Assembly: GCA_964612995.1 (NCBI GenBank)
Contig: CAZTGE010000061.1
Coordinates: forward strand, 1 to 23,480
From: SLQH01 sp964612995
GTDB taxonomy: Bacteria > Planctomycetota > UBA11346
Length of the DNA: 23,480 bases
Direction of reading: 5' to 3'
Position numbers and translations under genes: made by a program. Below are positions 16,142 through 23,450 of this stretch, piece by piece. Numbering within the stretch: position 1 is the first letter of the stretch; each line of letters opens with the position of its first letter. The notes under the pieces are model-generated. The model had not been told where the DNA came from. It made no database searches and saw nothing but the letters and a program-made list of their open reading frames with translations.

Positions 16142-16173
16142 CGAGAACCCCGCCGGTGCCGGCGGGGTTCTCG
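16142..16173. terminator. 15-bp bidirectional terminator-like stem
   Basis: CGAGAACCCCGCCGG (16142-16156) and its exact complement (16159-16173) flank two bases. It lies between the end of the plus-strand ATP-cone gene (16097) and the 3' end of minus-strand tRNA-Ala (16177), where both transcripts need to stop. There is no T-run on either side. Confidence 0.6.
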
Positions 16174-16176
16174 GAG

Positions 16177-16249
16177 TGGAGCCAAGGGGATTCGAACCCC
16201 TGACCTTGTCATTGCGAACGACACGCTCTACCAACTGAGCTATGGCCCC
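16177..16249 (-). tRNA. tRNA-Ala (anticodon CGC)
   Basis: A 73-base cloverleaf. The 7-bp acceptor stem is GGGGCCA with TGGCTCC and includes the G3:U70 pair that identifies alanine tRNA. The D arm is GCTC/GAGC. The anticodon loop TTCGCAA gives anticodon CGC, which reads GCG codons. The T arm is AGGGG-TTCGAAT-CCCCT. The discriminator is A, and the 3' CCA is not encoded. It faces the ATP-cone gene, with a strong stem between them. A TTGACT-type promoter lies upstream. Confidence 0.97.
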
Positions 16250-16286
16250 GGATGAACATTTGTGCGGCTCCCTGCCGCGGCGCTGC

Positions 16287-16314
16287 ATTCAATGGCCCTG
16301 CACGCGCGAGTCAA
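16287..16314 (-). promoter_or_regulatory. candidate promoter for tRNA-Ala
   Basis: Minus strand: -35 TTGACT (16314-16309), 16-base spacer, -10 TTGAAT (16292-16287), about 38 bases before the tRNA. The MITE-like element begins about 11 bases upstream of the -35, so the insertion just spares this promoter. Confidence 0.5.
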
Positions 16315-16325
16315 GCGTGCGGGCC

Positions 16326-16567
16326 TCACGCTGGCCCGGGCCGCTCAAAGCTCGGCCTCCGGGAGCGCCGAGCACCAGCTCGGCAGGGATACAGGGGGCG
16401 ACTGCGCACAGCGCAGAGCGGGCCCCCGCGAACAAAAAGCCGCGCGGGCGCCGACCGCTACAACGTCCCTTGGGGTGCGGGCGGCGCCCGCGCTATGGGT
16501 TCGTCTGATGATGGACCCATGGTGTGACCCCATCATTCCGAGCTTTGAGCGGCCCTGTCACGCTGGC
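16326..16567. mobile_element. MITE-like element with terminal inverted repeats and target duplication
   Basis: A 222-bp element (16336-16557) is flanked by a 10-bp direct repeat, TCACGCTGGC, at 16326-16335 and 16558-16567. Its ends are 20-bp inverted repeats matching at 19 positions: CCGGGCCGCTCAAAGCTCGG on the left, and CAGGGCCGCTCAAAGCTCGG on the right read inward. The inner 18 bases are identical. The interior has no credible gene but is rich in dyads. The largest is a perfect 12-bp stem pairing 16442-16453 with 16482-16493; GCCGAG/CTCGGC, CTGCGC/GCGCAG and ATGATGG/CCATCAT are smaller. This is the form of a non-autonomous transposon. The parent transposase family is not identifiable here; a 9-10 bp duplication narrows but does not settle it. 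It lies between tRNA-Ala and ndk and holds most of the 421-base gene-free gap. Confidence 0.75.
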
Positions 16568-16670
16568 GGTCGTCTCCGGCCTGTCGCAGGCGGTGGCGGC
16601 GGCTACCCTGCGGAGCCTGTGGGTCGCTGAGCGCGCCGGCGCGGCGATCAATCGGTAAAGGGAGTTGGCG

Positions 16671-17129
16671 ATGGCGCAAGAACGGACCCTGGTGTTGATC
16701 AAGCCCGACGCAGTCCAGCGCGGACTCATCGGCACCCTGATCGCTCGCTTCGAGGCCAAGGGGCTGACCGTCGAAGGGTGCGAACTGCAACGCGTGGACC
16801 GCGAACGGGCTGCGGCGCATTACGCGCCGCATCGCGAGCGGCCGTTCTTCCAGGCCCTGGTCGCGTATGTCACCGGCGCTCCGGTGGTCGCGCTGGCCTT
16901 GCGTGGCGACGGGGTGATCGCCACGGTGCGGCGGATGGTCGGTACCACCGATGGGCGCGAGGCCGCGGCCGGTACAATCCGCGGCGATTTCGGGGTAAGT
17001 CCGCGCTACAACCTCGTCCACGCTTCTGACAGTGCTGCTTCCGCGGAGCGCGAGCTCGCCCTGTGGTTCCCGCAAGGCTTCGTCAGATGGGAGCGCTGCG
17101 ACCGATCGTGGCTTGACCTGGAGGCCTGA
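16671..17129 (+). CDS. ndk: nucleoside diphosphate kinase
   Basis: Transfers the gamma-phosphate from ATP to other (deoxy)nucleoside diphosphates through a phospho-histidine. It has 152 residues, slightly over the usual 140-150. The N-terminal ERTLVLIKPDAVQRGLIG, MVGTTDGREAAAGTIRGDFG and NLVHASDS with the catalytic histidine are all present. ATG at 16671 follows AAAGGGAG by six bases; a TTG two codons earlier is in frame but badly placed. It follows the MITE-like element by about 100 bases. tRNA-Gln and a small basic protein follow on the same strand, probably on one transcript. A weak TGTCGC-16-TACCCT promoter lies at 16582-16609. Confidence 0.95.
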   Translation: MAQERTLVLIKPDAVQRGLIGTLIARFEAKGLTVEGCELQRVDRERAAAHYAPHRERPFFQALVAYVTGAPVVALALRGDGVIATVRRMVGTTDGREAAAGTIRGDFGVSPRYNLVHASDSAASAERELALWFPQGFVRWERCDRSWLDLEA

Positions 17130-17168
17130 TCGGGCCAGCATGCCGGTTTGCCCCGCACGAGGCAACGG

Positions 17169-17239
17169 TACCCCGTGGTGTAATGGTAGCACAAGAGATT
17201 TTGGTTCTCTCGGTCGAGGTTCGAATCCTCGCGGGGTAA
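17169..17239 (+). tRNA. tRNA-Gln (anticodon TTG)
   Basis: A 71-base cloverleaf. The acceptor stem TACCCCG pairs with CGGGGTA and starts with the U1:A72 pair common in tRNA-Gln. The D arm is GTGT/GCAC, and the anticodon stem AGAGA/TCTCT encloses TTTTGGT, giving anticodon TTG (reads CAA). The T arm is CGAGG-TTCGAAT-CCTCG. The discriminator is A and the 3' CCA is not encoded. It lies 39 bases after ndk and 65 bases before the small basic protein. Confidence 0.96.
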
Positions 17240-17304
17240 TCCACCTCACACCGATCCGCATCGCTGCGGTCCCGGGACGGGGACTTGTACAGGAGGGTTG
17301 TTGT

Positions 17305-17490
17305 ATGGCACGGACCGGGACCACATTCATCAAGCGGGCAAAAGAACACGCAAAGCGCGAGAAGCGCAAGCAGAAGGAACTCAAGCGCCAGCAGCGCAAG
17401 GAGCTGCGCGACGACGACAACATCGACCTGGGCAACAACGCCATCGTCGAAGAGCGGCCTATGCCGCTGGATCTCGAAGAAGAGGGGTGA
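17305..17490 (+). CDS. small highly basic/acidic protein of unknown function
   Basis: I do not recognise the family. The 61 residues start at an ATG with AGGAGGG seven bases upstream, the best ribosome site in this region. The longer open frame upstream runs through tRNA-Gln and is not coding. Residues 11-36 are almost all Lys, Arg, Glu and Gln, and predicted to form one long charged helix. Residues 37-61 are acidic (DDDNIDLGNNAIVEE, DLEEEG). The length and charge pattern suggest an RNA- or ribosome-associated protein, but that is inference. A 7-bp stem overlaps its stop codon. Confidence 0.75.
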   Translation: MARTGTTFIKRAKEHAKREKRKQKELKRQQRKELRDDDNIDLGNNAIVEERPMPLDLEEEG

Positions 17491-17509
17491 TCGCGACCGC
17501 GGGATCACC
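17486..17509 (+). terminator. stem-loop overlapping the small-protein stop codon
   Basis: GGTGATC (17486-17492) pairs with GATCACC (17503-17509) across a 10-base GC-rich loop that can pair further. It includes the TGA stop of the small protein and could end the ndk-tRNA-Gln transcript. No T-run follows. Confidence 0.35.
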
Positions 17510-17539
17510 TAGCGCACAACGGCTTTCTCCTGAGCCCCC

Positions 17540-17815
17540 GCCGGCCCTGCGGGCCGGCTGCGAAGAGGCAGGAAACCGGTCGCCACGGCCGTCTGTCGCA
17601 ATGACGCAATCCAGGCCACGAACTGGTCGAATAGGCGTGATGACGCGAGGAGTTCCTGGGAAGGGCGCGCTGCCCCTTCGCGCCTTCGGTGGTTACGCCC
17701 ACGGCCTCGGTCGAGCTTCGCGGCTTTCGACCGCGCTTTCTGCGGGCCTGCGGCCCATTATCGCAGAAGGCCACCCCTCTGTCGGCCGGTCGCTCAGCCA
17801 GGCCTGACTGGGCTC
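17540..17815. repeat. cluster of five stem-loops, including repeat copy 2
   Basis: The 419-base gap 17491-17909 holds no credible gene but a row of inverted repeats. An 8-bp stem GCCGGCCC/GGGCCGGC lies at 17540-17558; GGCGCG/CGCGCC at 17664-17684; CGGTCGA/TCGACCG at 17708-17733; TTCTGCG/CGCAGAA enclosing GGGCC/GGCCC at 17738-17768; and an imperfect 10-bp stem at 17792-17813. Bases 17644-17815 share two segments, in the same order, with the minus strand of 1922-1999. The layout is like REP/BIME-type intergenic repeats. It may also stop the upstream transcript or protect its 3' end. Confidence 0.6.
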
Positions 17816-17909
17816 GGCTCGTGGATTGGCCTGAAATCTGGACCTGTGAAGGAGGCGCCAACGTTCGCGGGTCTGAACGCCCGGCCGCGACCACGGTACA
17901 ACCCTGGTC

Positions 17910-19610
17910 ATGCGCGCCATAATCCACTTCGCCATACTCATCGTCACCCTGCTCCTGGTCGTCGGTGCGATGGTCGCCCTCGACCGGGCGGTCTCCAAGC
18001 CTGCTGCCCCCGACGAACAGACCGCAGCCCCGGTGGCAGACGCCACGGCCGGTCCGGCACAGCTCGAGCAGGTCACGACCCGTTTCGCGCCCGCGATCAG
18101 CATCGACCGCGTGCTGGACAACGCGCCCGCGCTGGCGCGGGTGCGGGTGCTGGTCGCCGGCGAGCATCCCTTGCTGCGCGCAGCCGCCCATGCCATCGCC
18201 GAACGCCTGGCCGGGTACGGCACGGTGCGTGACGTCGCGGTGGTCGATCGCCCCGAGCCGGCCGACTGGTACCTCACCCTGTCACTCGCCAACATCACCC
18301 ACGATGACGCGGCGGATGCGATGCTGGAACTCGAGTTGCAGGTCCACGCGGGCGTCTGTCCGCTGCCAGGATTGTTGCTGCGTGGGGCCCCGTGGAATCT
18401 GCCGGCGACGCCCTTCGCCATGACCGGCACCTGCATCCACCGCTCGTTGGCGCGGGGGCAGGGGTGGCGAGCTGCCGTGGCGGAAGAGCTCGCCGCGGCG
18501 ATCACGGCGCCGTTGAGCCAGGTGCTCCGCCCGCCTCCCGGCGCTCCGCCGGCATGGGTCGATCTGCCGGCGACCACCACGGCCACGACGGCCAGCCCGC
18601 CGATCCCCTGGCCGGCGGATGCGCAGCCCTTGTTGCAGACGCAGCGGGTCGGCCGCGCCGTCGACGCGGTATGGTTCCAGCCGGCCGACACACCGGCGAC
18701 GGCGCTCGACCAGCTCGCGACCCGGCTCGCCGACGCGGGGTGGAACCTGCGCTCGCGCGCGCCGCGCCTGGTGGCGCAGCGCGAACGGGCGGTGGTGGTC
18801 GGCGCGCCGCTGAGCGCGACCTGGCAGGCGGCAGTGGGCGCGTTGCTCGGCGAGACCGCCGTGCCGGGCGTGGTGTTGCGCCACAGCGAATTGGCCATGG
18901 ACGACGCGATGGCAGGGTTGATCGAGACCGCGCTCGCGCGCCCTGACGGCTGGCGTACCGCGCTGATGCTGCGCGAGTGGTGGCAGCCGCGCCATCTCGC
19001 GGCGGCCCGGGTCCAGCTCTCGGCGGTCGAGGATCACCCCGCGGCGCAACTGGCCCTGGCCGAGGAGCTGCACGCGGCCGGCGAGCGCGCGGCCGCGCGT
19101 GCAGCGGTGGGCCGGGCCTGGTGCGCGCTGCGTCTGGCCACGCACGGCCAGGCGGTGTCGCGCTCGATCGTCGAGCTGGCTCGGGAACTGGGTGTCGATG
19201 ACCTGCGCGCCGCGGTCGACGTGGCCGCATGGTGTCGCGCTCGGGGGTTCACCGATCTGCGTGATGAGGACCTGGCCGATACCGTGCTGCTGAAGCCGGG
19301 TCAGCGGCAGGTGTGGTTCGCGAGCGTCGCGCAGGGGGTCAAGTCGGTCTGCATGCAGCTCGGTCACGATCCGGACGGGGCACTGGAGCTGCGGCGGCTC
19401 GATGCGACCGGTTCGGCCTGGAACCGGGCCGCCGAGCCGATGCCGGCCGGTACGACCACCACCCACCGGGTGCTGTTCGACCCGGAGCTGGTGGCCCGTT
19501 ATGTGATCTCGCGTCCGACCGGAGCGGAAGCAGTGCGCATCACGGTCTCCCGCGAGGCGATGGATCGGCCGGTGCCGCTGGCTGAGGATCTGCGCGTACC
19601 CGGCCCGTGA
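17910..19610 (+). CDS. membrane-anchored protein of unknown function
   Basis: I do not recognise this 566-residue protein. Residues about 5-26 (IIHFAILIVTLLLVVGAMVAL) form a single membrane helix; the rest is probably outside the cytoplasmic membrane. A Pro/Ala linker (residues 30-50) follows. Residues about 55-215 and 235-330 look like mixed alpha/beta domains. A Pro/Thr-rich linker (residues about 205-232) separates them. Residues about 350-450 are Ala-rich helices that could form a repeat-like solenoid (AARVQLSAVEDHPAAQLALAEELHAAGERAAARAAV is split across these). The C-terminal 90 residues look beta-rich. It starts at ATG 17910 with a weak ribosome site, after the repeat cluster. It ends seven bases from the convergent acyl-CoA dehydrogenase gene. 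Confidence 0.7.
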   Translation: MRAIIHFAILIVTLLLVVGAMVALDRAVSKPAAPDEQTAAPVADATAGPAQLEQVTTRFAPAISIDRVLDNAPALARVRVLVAGEHPLLRAAAHAIAERLAGYGTVRDVAVVDRPEPADWYLTLSLANITHDDAADAMLELELQVHAGVCPLPGLLLRGAPWNLPATPFAMTGTCIHRSLARGQGWRAAVAEELAAAITAPLSQVLRPPPGAPPAWVDLPATTTATTASPPIPWPADAQPLLQTQRVGRAVDAVWFQPADTPATALDQLATRLADAGWNLRSRAPRLVAQRERAVVVGAPLSATWQAAVGALLGETAVPGVVLRHSELAMDDAMAGLIETALARPDGWRTALMLREWWQPRHLAAARVQLSAVEDHPAAQLALAEELHAAGERAAARAAVGRAWCALRLATHGQAVSRSIVELARELGVDDLRAAVDVAAWCRARGFTDLRDEDLADTVLLKPGQRQVWFASVAQGVKSVCMQLGHDPDGALELRRLDATGSAWNRAAEPMPAGTTTTHRVLFDPELVARYVISRPTGAEAVRITVSREAMDRPVPLAEDLRVPGP

Positions 19611-19617
19611 TCGGGGT

Positions 19618-21330
19618 TCAGGCCGTCGGGGTCTCGCAGACCGGCGGGGTCGGCTGGGCCTTGATGTAGGCGGTGGTTCCGTGGGCCTGGGCGAGGGCGC
19701 GGGTGACGTAGAAATCCGTGAGCTCGCGGCGTGACGGATCCTTGAGCGCATCGAGACACAGCAGATGGCTGTTGATGATGTCGATCGCCAGATCGACCAG
19801 CCGGCGGGCGTGGTAGTCGATGCACGCCGCGCTGCCCTCCTGGCCCTTGAGCAGGCCGAGCGCGGTTTCGAGCTGGTCGCGCATCTGCTGCGTCTTGGCG
19901 AAGGTTTCGGCCACGGGAGTGAAATCGACCCCTTCGGTGTAGGCATCGAGACGTTCGGCGAGCACGCCGCCGGTGACTCCGCCGATGGCCGCGACCACCT
20001 GGAGCTGGGTCGTGCCTTCGTAGATATTGGTGATGCGGGCGTCGCGGTAATGGCGCTCCACGTTGAACTCGCGGGTGAAGCCGACGCCGCCGTGGATCTG
20101 GATCGCGTCGTAGGCGACCTGGTTGGCGATCTCGGTGTTGTACAGCTTGCACAGTGGGGTGAACAGCGCCGCGAGCTTGGTGTGATGCTTGAGGTCGCCG
20201 GCGAGGTCGCGCTTGGACTCGGGGTGGGCGTCGATGCGGTGTTCGACGCCCTCCTTGATGTCGACGATGCGTGAGGTCTCCATCAGCAGGGTGCGCCCCG
20301 CGGCGAGTTTCGCCCGACAGCTGGTGAGCATCTCCTGCACCGGGGCGAAGCGGGTGATGACCTTGCCGAACTGCTCGCGCACGCTGGCGTAGGCGAGGGC
20401 CTCGCGGTAGGCGGCTTCGGCGATGCCCAGGCCCTGGGCGGCGATGCCGAGTCGGGCGCCGTTCATCAGGCTCATGGTGTAGCGGATCAGGCCGTACTTG
20501 CGCCGCCCCAGGAGTTCTGCCGGGGCGTTTGAGAACTGGAGTTCGCAGGTCGGCGAGGCGTGGATGCCCAGCTTGTCCTCGATCCGGCGGACCCGGAAGT
20601 GCTGGTCCTCCTTTTCGTAGACGAACAGCGACAGGCCGGAGCCGGAGGTCGAGCCATCTTCGCTGCGTGCCAGCACCAGATGGATGTCGGCGCAGCCATT
20701 GGTGATGAAGCGCTTGACGCCGTTGAGACGCCACACGCCGTGCTCGTCTTCGTGCGCCTTGAGCGATACCGCCTGGAGGTCGCTGCCGGCGTCGGGTTCG
20801 GTCAGGTCCATCGAGCCGGAGGCCTCGCCCGAGGCGAAGCGCGGCAGGCAGCGCTGTCGCTGCTCCTCGTTGCCGAACTTGTGGATGGTCTCGGCGATGT
20901 CCTGCAGGCCGAAGAGGTTCATCAGCCCCGCGTCGGCGCGCGAGATCATCTCGATGGCCAACGAATAGCAGACCTTGGGCATGTTGATGCCGCCGTATTT
21001 GCGCGGCAGCGTGAAGCCCATCAGATCGGCTTTGGACATGCGATCGAGCGCCTCGCGGGTGGGGGCGGCGTAGCTGACCACGCCGTCGTTCCAGGAGGCG
21101 CCTTCGCGGTCGGCTTCGGTCGCGCGCGGGGCGACGAACTCGCCAGCGATCTCGCCGACGATCTCGAGCACGCGTCGGTAGTTGTCGATGCAGTCCTCGT
21201 AGTCGCTCGGCGCGTAGGGGAAGACGTCCTTCTCGGCGAAGTCGTCTTCGTAGAGGTCCACGATCCGATGCAGGTCCATGGAGGACAGGTGGAATTCGAT
21301 GTCCGGATTGTCGCTGTAGAAGTTGGACAT
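19618..21330 (-). CDS. acyl-CoA dehydrogenase with C-terminal extension
   Basis: FAD enzyme that oxidises an acyl-CoA to the 2-enoyl-CoA and passes electrons to ETF. The 570 residues exceed the classical 380-400. An N-terminal segment (1-55) precedes the core; residues about 175-185 hold the signature LTEPDAGSD; HGGVGFTREF (413-422) and ITNIYEGT (433-440) are typical. The glutamate in YEGT is at the position of the catalytic base in medium-chain enzymes. Residues about 460-560 form a helical C-terminal domain as in the long acyl-CoA dehydrogenases. Chain-length specificity cannot be read. It follows etfA by 13 bases and completes the etfB-etfA-acd operon. ATG at 21330 follows GAGGGAG. Confidence 0.92.
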   Translation of the reverse strand: MSNFYSDNPDIEFHLSSMDLHRIVDLYEDDFAEKDVFPYAPSDYEDCIDNYRRVLEIVGEIAGEFVAPRATEADREGASWNDGVVSYAAPTREALDRMSKADLMGFTLPRKYGGINMPKVCYSLAIEMISRADAGLMNLFGLQDIAETIHKFGNEEQRQRCLPRFASGEASGSMDLTEPDAGSDLQAVSLKAHEDEHGVWRLNGVKRFITNGCADIHLVLARSEDGSTSGSGLSLFVYEKEDQHFRVRRIEDKLGIHASPTCELQFSNAPAELLGRRKYGLIRYTMSLMNGARLGIAAQGLGIAEAAYREALAYASVREQFGKVITRFAPVQEMLTSCRAKLAAGRTLLMETSRIVDIKEGVEHRIDAHPESKRDLAGDLKHHTKLAALFTPLCKLYNTEIANQVAYDAIQIHGGVGFTREFNVERHYRDARITNIYEGTTQLQVVAAIGGVTGGVLAERLDAYTEGVDFTPVAETFAKTQQMRDQLETALGLLKGQEGSAACIDYHARRLVDLAIDIINSHLLCLDALKDPSRRELTDFYVTRALAQAHGTTAYIKAQPTPPVCETPTA

Positions 21331-21343
21331 GCTGTGGACTCCC

Positions 21344-22363
21344 TCAGTTCTGGCCCTTGTAGGCGCGGATCATCTTCGGCAGCACTTCGTGCAGGTCCCC
21401 CACGATGCCGTAGTGGGCGAGCTTGAAGATGGGAGCCTCGGGGTCGCTGTTCACCGCGATGATCCGCTGCGACTCCTTCATGCCGGCCATGTGCTGGATC
21501 GAACCGGAGATGCCGCAGGCGATGTAGAGATTGGGGCGGACGGTGGTGCCGGTCTGTCCGACCTGGTGGTCCTTGACCGCCAGCCCGGCGTCGACCACCG
21601 CGCGTGAGGCGCCGAGCACCCCGCCGAGGGTGTCGGCCAGCTGGCGACAGAGCGCGAGGCCCTCGGCATCGGCCACGCCCATGCCAGCGGCGACGATGAT
21701 CCGCGCCGCCTTGAGGTCGACCGCGCGTCGTTTGCGGGTCGTTTCGAGCACGGTGGTGGGGAAGTCGTCGTCTGCCAGCTCGAGCGGTTCGGCGATGATC
21801 TCGGCCGTGACGCCACCGCGCGGGGTGATGATCTTCATCACGCCTTCGCGTACCGTGGCCATGCTCGGGCTGCTGTCGGGGCTGACGATGGTGGCGATGA
21901 TGTTGCCGCCGAAGGCAGGACGGATCTGCAGCAGCGAATCGCTGTAGTCCACACCCTTGATCGTGCAGTCACCGATGTCCAACGCGGTGCAATCGGCGGT
22001 CAGACCGCAGCGCAGCTCGCTGGCCACCCGCGGCGCGACCGCGCGGCCGGTGGTGGTCGCGCCGTAGAGTACGATGCGCGGCTGATGGCGGCGGATGGTC
22101 GCGGCGATGATCTTGGCGTAGGGCACGGCAGTGAACTGCGTCAGACGTGCGTCCTCGGTGTAGAACACCCGTTGGCAGCCGTATTCGCCGAGCTTGGCCA
22201 GTGCAGCGGAGCGCCCGTTGCCGAGCGCCACGCCTTCCACGCCCACGCCCACGCCCAGCCGTTCGGCGAGCTTGCCGGCCTCACAGATCAGCTCGAGGCT
22301 GACATCGGCGATGCCGTCGTCGTCGGCCTCGATGAACACCATCACGTTTCCGGTCTCGTTCAT
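21344..22363 (-). CDS. etfA: electron transfer flavoprotein, alpha subunit
   Basis: Large subunit of the ETF heterodimer, which takes electrons from acyl-CoA dehydrogenases. The 339 residues have an N-terminal nucleotide-binding-like domain (VMVFIEADDDGIADVSLEL) and a C-terminal FAD domain: GGVLGASRAVVDAG, VGQTGTTVRPNLYIACGISGS, HMAGMKESQRIIAVN, and DPEAPIFKLAHYGIVGD. The start at 22363-22361 is chosen because the frame upstream runs antisense-like into etfB without family similarity. It lies 20 bases after etfB and 13 before the dehydrogenase. No cysteine-rich ferredoxin-like extension is present. Confidence 0.95.
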   Translation of the reverse strand: MNETGNVMVFIEADDDGIADVSLELICEAGKLAERLGVGVGVEGVALGNGRSAALAKLGEYGCQRVFYTEDARLTQFTAVPYAKIIAATIRRHQPRIVLYGATTTGRAVAPRVASELRCGLTADCTALDIGDCTIKGVDYSDSLLQIRPAFGGNIIATIVSPDSSPSMATVREGVMKIITPRGGVTAEIIAEPLELADDDFPTTVLETTRKRRAVDLKAARIIVAAGMGVADAEGLALCRQLADTLGGVLGASRAVVDAGLAVKDHQVGQTGTTVRPNLYIACGISGSIQHMAGMKESQRIIAVNSDPEAPIFKLAHYGIVGDLHEVLPKMIRAYKGQN

Positions 22364-22383
22364 GTCGCAGTCCCTGTCCGTGC

Positions 22384-23247
22384 TCAGCCGATGATGTGTT
22401 CGCGGGTCAGCTCGTCGACCAGCTCGGTGATGCCCTCGGTGGTGTTGGGCACCTGTTTGGCCTCGTGGGCGGCCAGGACGACGCTTTCGATGCCCTTGAC
22501 CTTGGTCGGCGACCCGGCGAGGCCGCATTGGTCGGGATCTGCGCCGATCGCCGCGGCGTCCCAGACCTTGATCATCTTGCGCATGCCGTTCTCGCCGGCG
22601 AGATAGGCCTCGTCGTAATCGTCGGCCTTCTCGACCGCGATGTTCTTGTAGGCCATCACCCGCTTGGCGCTCGGCACCCGCGGCTCGTTGGCTTCGTCGG
22701 TGACCGTGAGCAGCACCGGGTAGGCCGAGCGGACGGTCTGCGAACCGGATTCGGTCTCGCGCAGCGCGGTGAGCGTTGTGTCGTCGGCGGCGACCACCGA
22801 GACGACGTTGGAGATCTGGTTGATCTGCAGCTTCTCTGCCAGCTGCGGGCCGACCTGGGCGGTATCGCCGTCGATCGCCTGGCGGCCGCAGATGACCAGA
22901 TCATACTCGCCGATGCGCTCGACCGCGCACTTGAGCGCATAGGAGGTGGCCAGGGTATCGGCGCCTGCGAACTTGCGGTCGCTGACCAGCAGCACCTCGT
23001 CAGCGCCGCGGTAGAGGCATTCGCGCAGGACCTCGACCGCCTTGGGCGGACCCATGGTGATGCAGGTGACTGTACCGCCGAGCCGCTCCTTGAGCAGCAG
23101 GGCCTCCTCGAGGGCGTTGAGATCCTCGGGGTTGAAGATCGCGGGCAGGGCGCCCCGATTCACGGTTCCATCCGGTTTCATGGCGTCGGCGCCCACGTTG
23201 TGGGTATCCGGCACCTGCTTCACCGTGACGATGATCTTGACGCCCAT
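22384..23247 (-). CDS. etfB: electron transfer flavoprotein, beta subunit
   Basis: Small subunit of ETF. The start is typical (MGVKIIVTVKQVPDT), and NPEDLNALEEALLLKE and CGRQAIDGDTAQVGPQLAE (nucleotide-binding region) follow. EPRVPSAKRVMAYK and SPTKVKG also fit. At 287 residues it is about 30 longer than the mitochondrial and proteobacterial type. The extra C-terminal part (residues about 245-287) resembles the longer anaerobe-type EtfB proteins. It is the first gene of the operon. A candidate promoter lies about 175-205 bases upstream and a small dyad lies in the leader. AAAGG precedes the ATG. Confidence 0.95.
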   Translation of the reverse strand: MGVKIIVTVKQVPDTHNVGADAMKPDGTVNRGALPAIFNPEDLNALEEALLLKERLGGTVTCITMGPPKAVEVLRECLYRGADEVLLVSDRKFAGADTLATSYALKCAVERIGEYDLVICGRQAIDGDTAQVGPQLAEKLQINQISNVVSVVAADDTTLTALRETESGSQTVRSAYPVLLTVTDEANEPRVPSAKRVMAYKNIAVEKADDYDEAYLAGENGMRKMIKVWDAAAIGADPDQCGLAGSPTKVKGIESVVLAAHEAKQVPNTTEGITELVDELTREHIIG

Positions 23248-23349
23248 GGCGGTGGCCTTTGCGCTTGCCCACTACCCACCCGCGGGGGATGGCGCGTTGG
23301 GCCGTCCGGTCTGCGAGTGGGCGTGCGGTTTGACGGTTTTGCGGGGAAA

Positions 23350-23360
23350 ATGCATTGCAT
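23350..23360. promoter_or_regulatory. small dyad in the etfB leader
   Basis: ATGCA and TGCAT flank a single T (23350-23360), within an outer GGGG...CCCC pair. It lies between the candidate promoter and etfB. A second inverted repeat, one mismatch in ten, pairs bases around 23380-23406. Either could be an operator or leader structure; no bound regulator can be named. Confidence 0.3.
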
Positions 23361-23422
23361 CCACCCCAGCGGACCTGCGACCGACGGGCACGCGCCGACG
23401 GTCGGAAATTTTGAGCCGGTGG

Positions 23423-23450
23423 ACGATATAGGCCGCCCAAGGGCAGTCAA
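23423..23450 (-). promoter_or_regulatory. candidate promoter for etfB-etfA-acd
   Basis: Minus strand: -35 TTGACT (23450-23445), 16-base spacer, -10 TATCGT (23428-23423). It implies a leader of about 170 bases before etfB. The -35 and the spacer are the same as at rpmF and tRNA-Ala. Confidence 0.45.

Noticed and set aside
17491..17909. Protein-coding gene in the gap
   Set aside because: Frames here are interrupted or antisense shadows and translate stem-loop repeats; no ribosome site matches a credible start.
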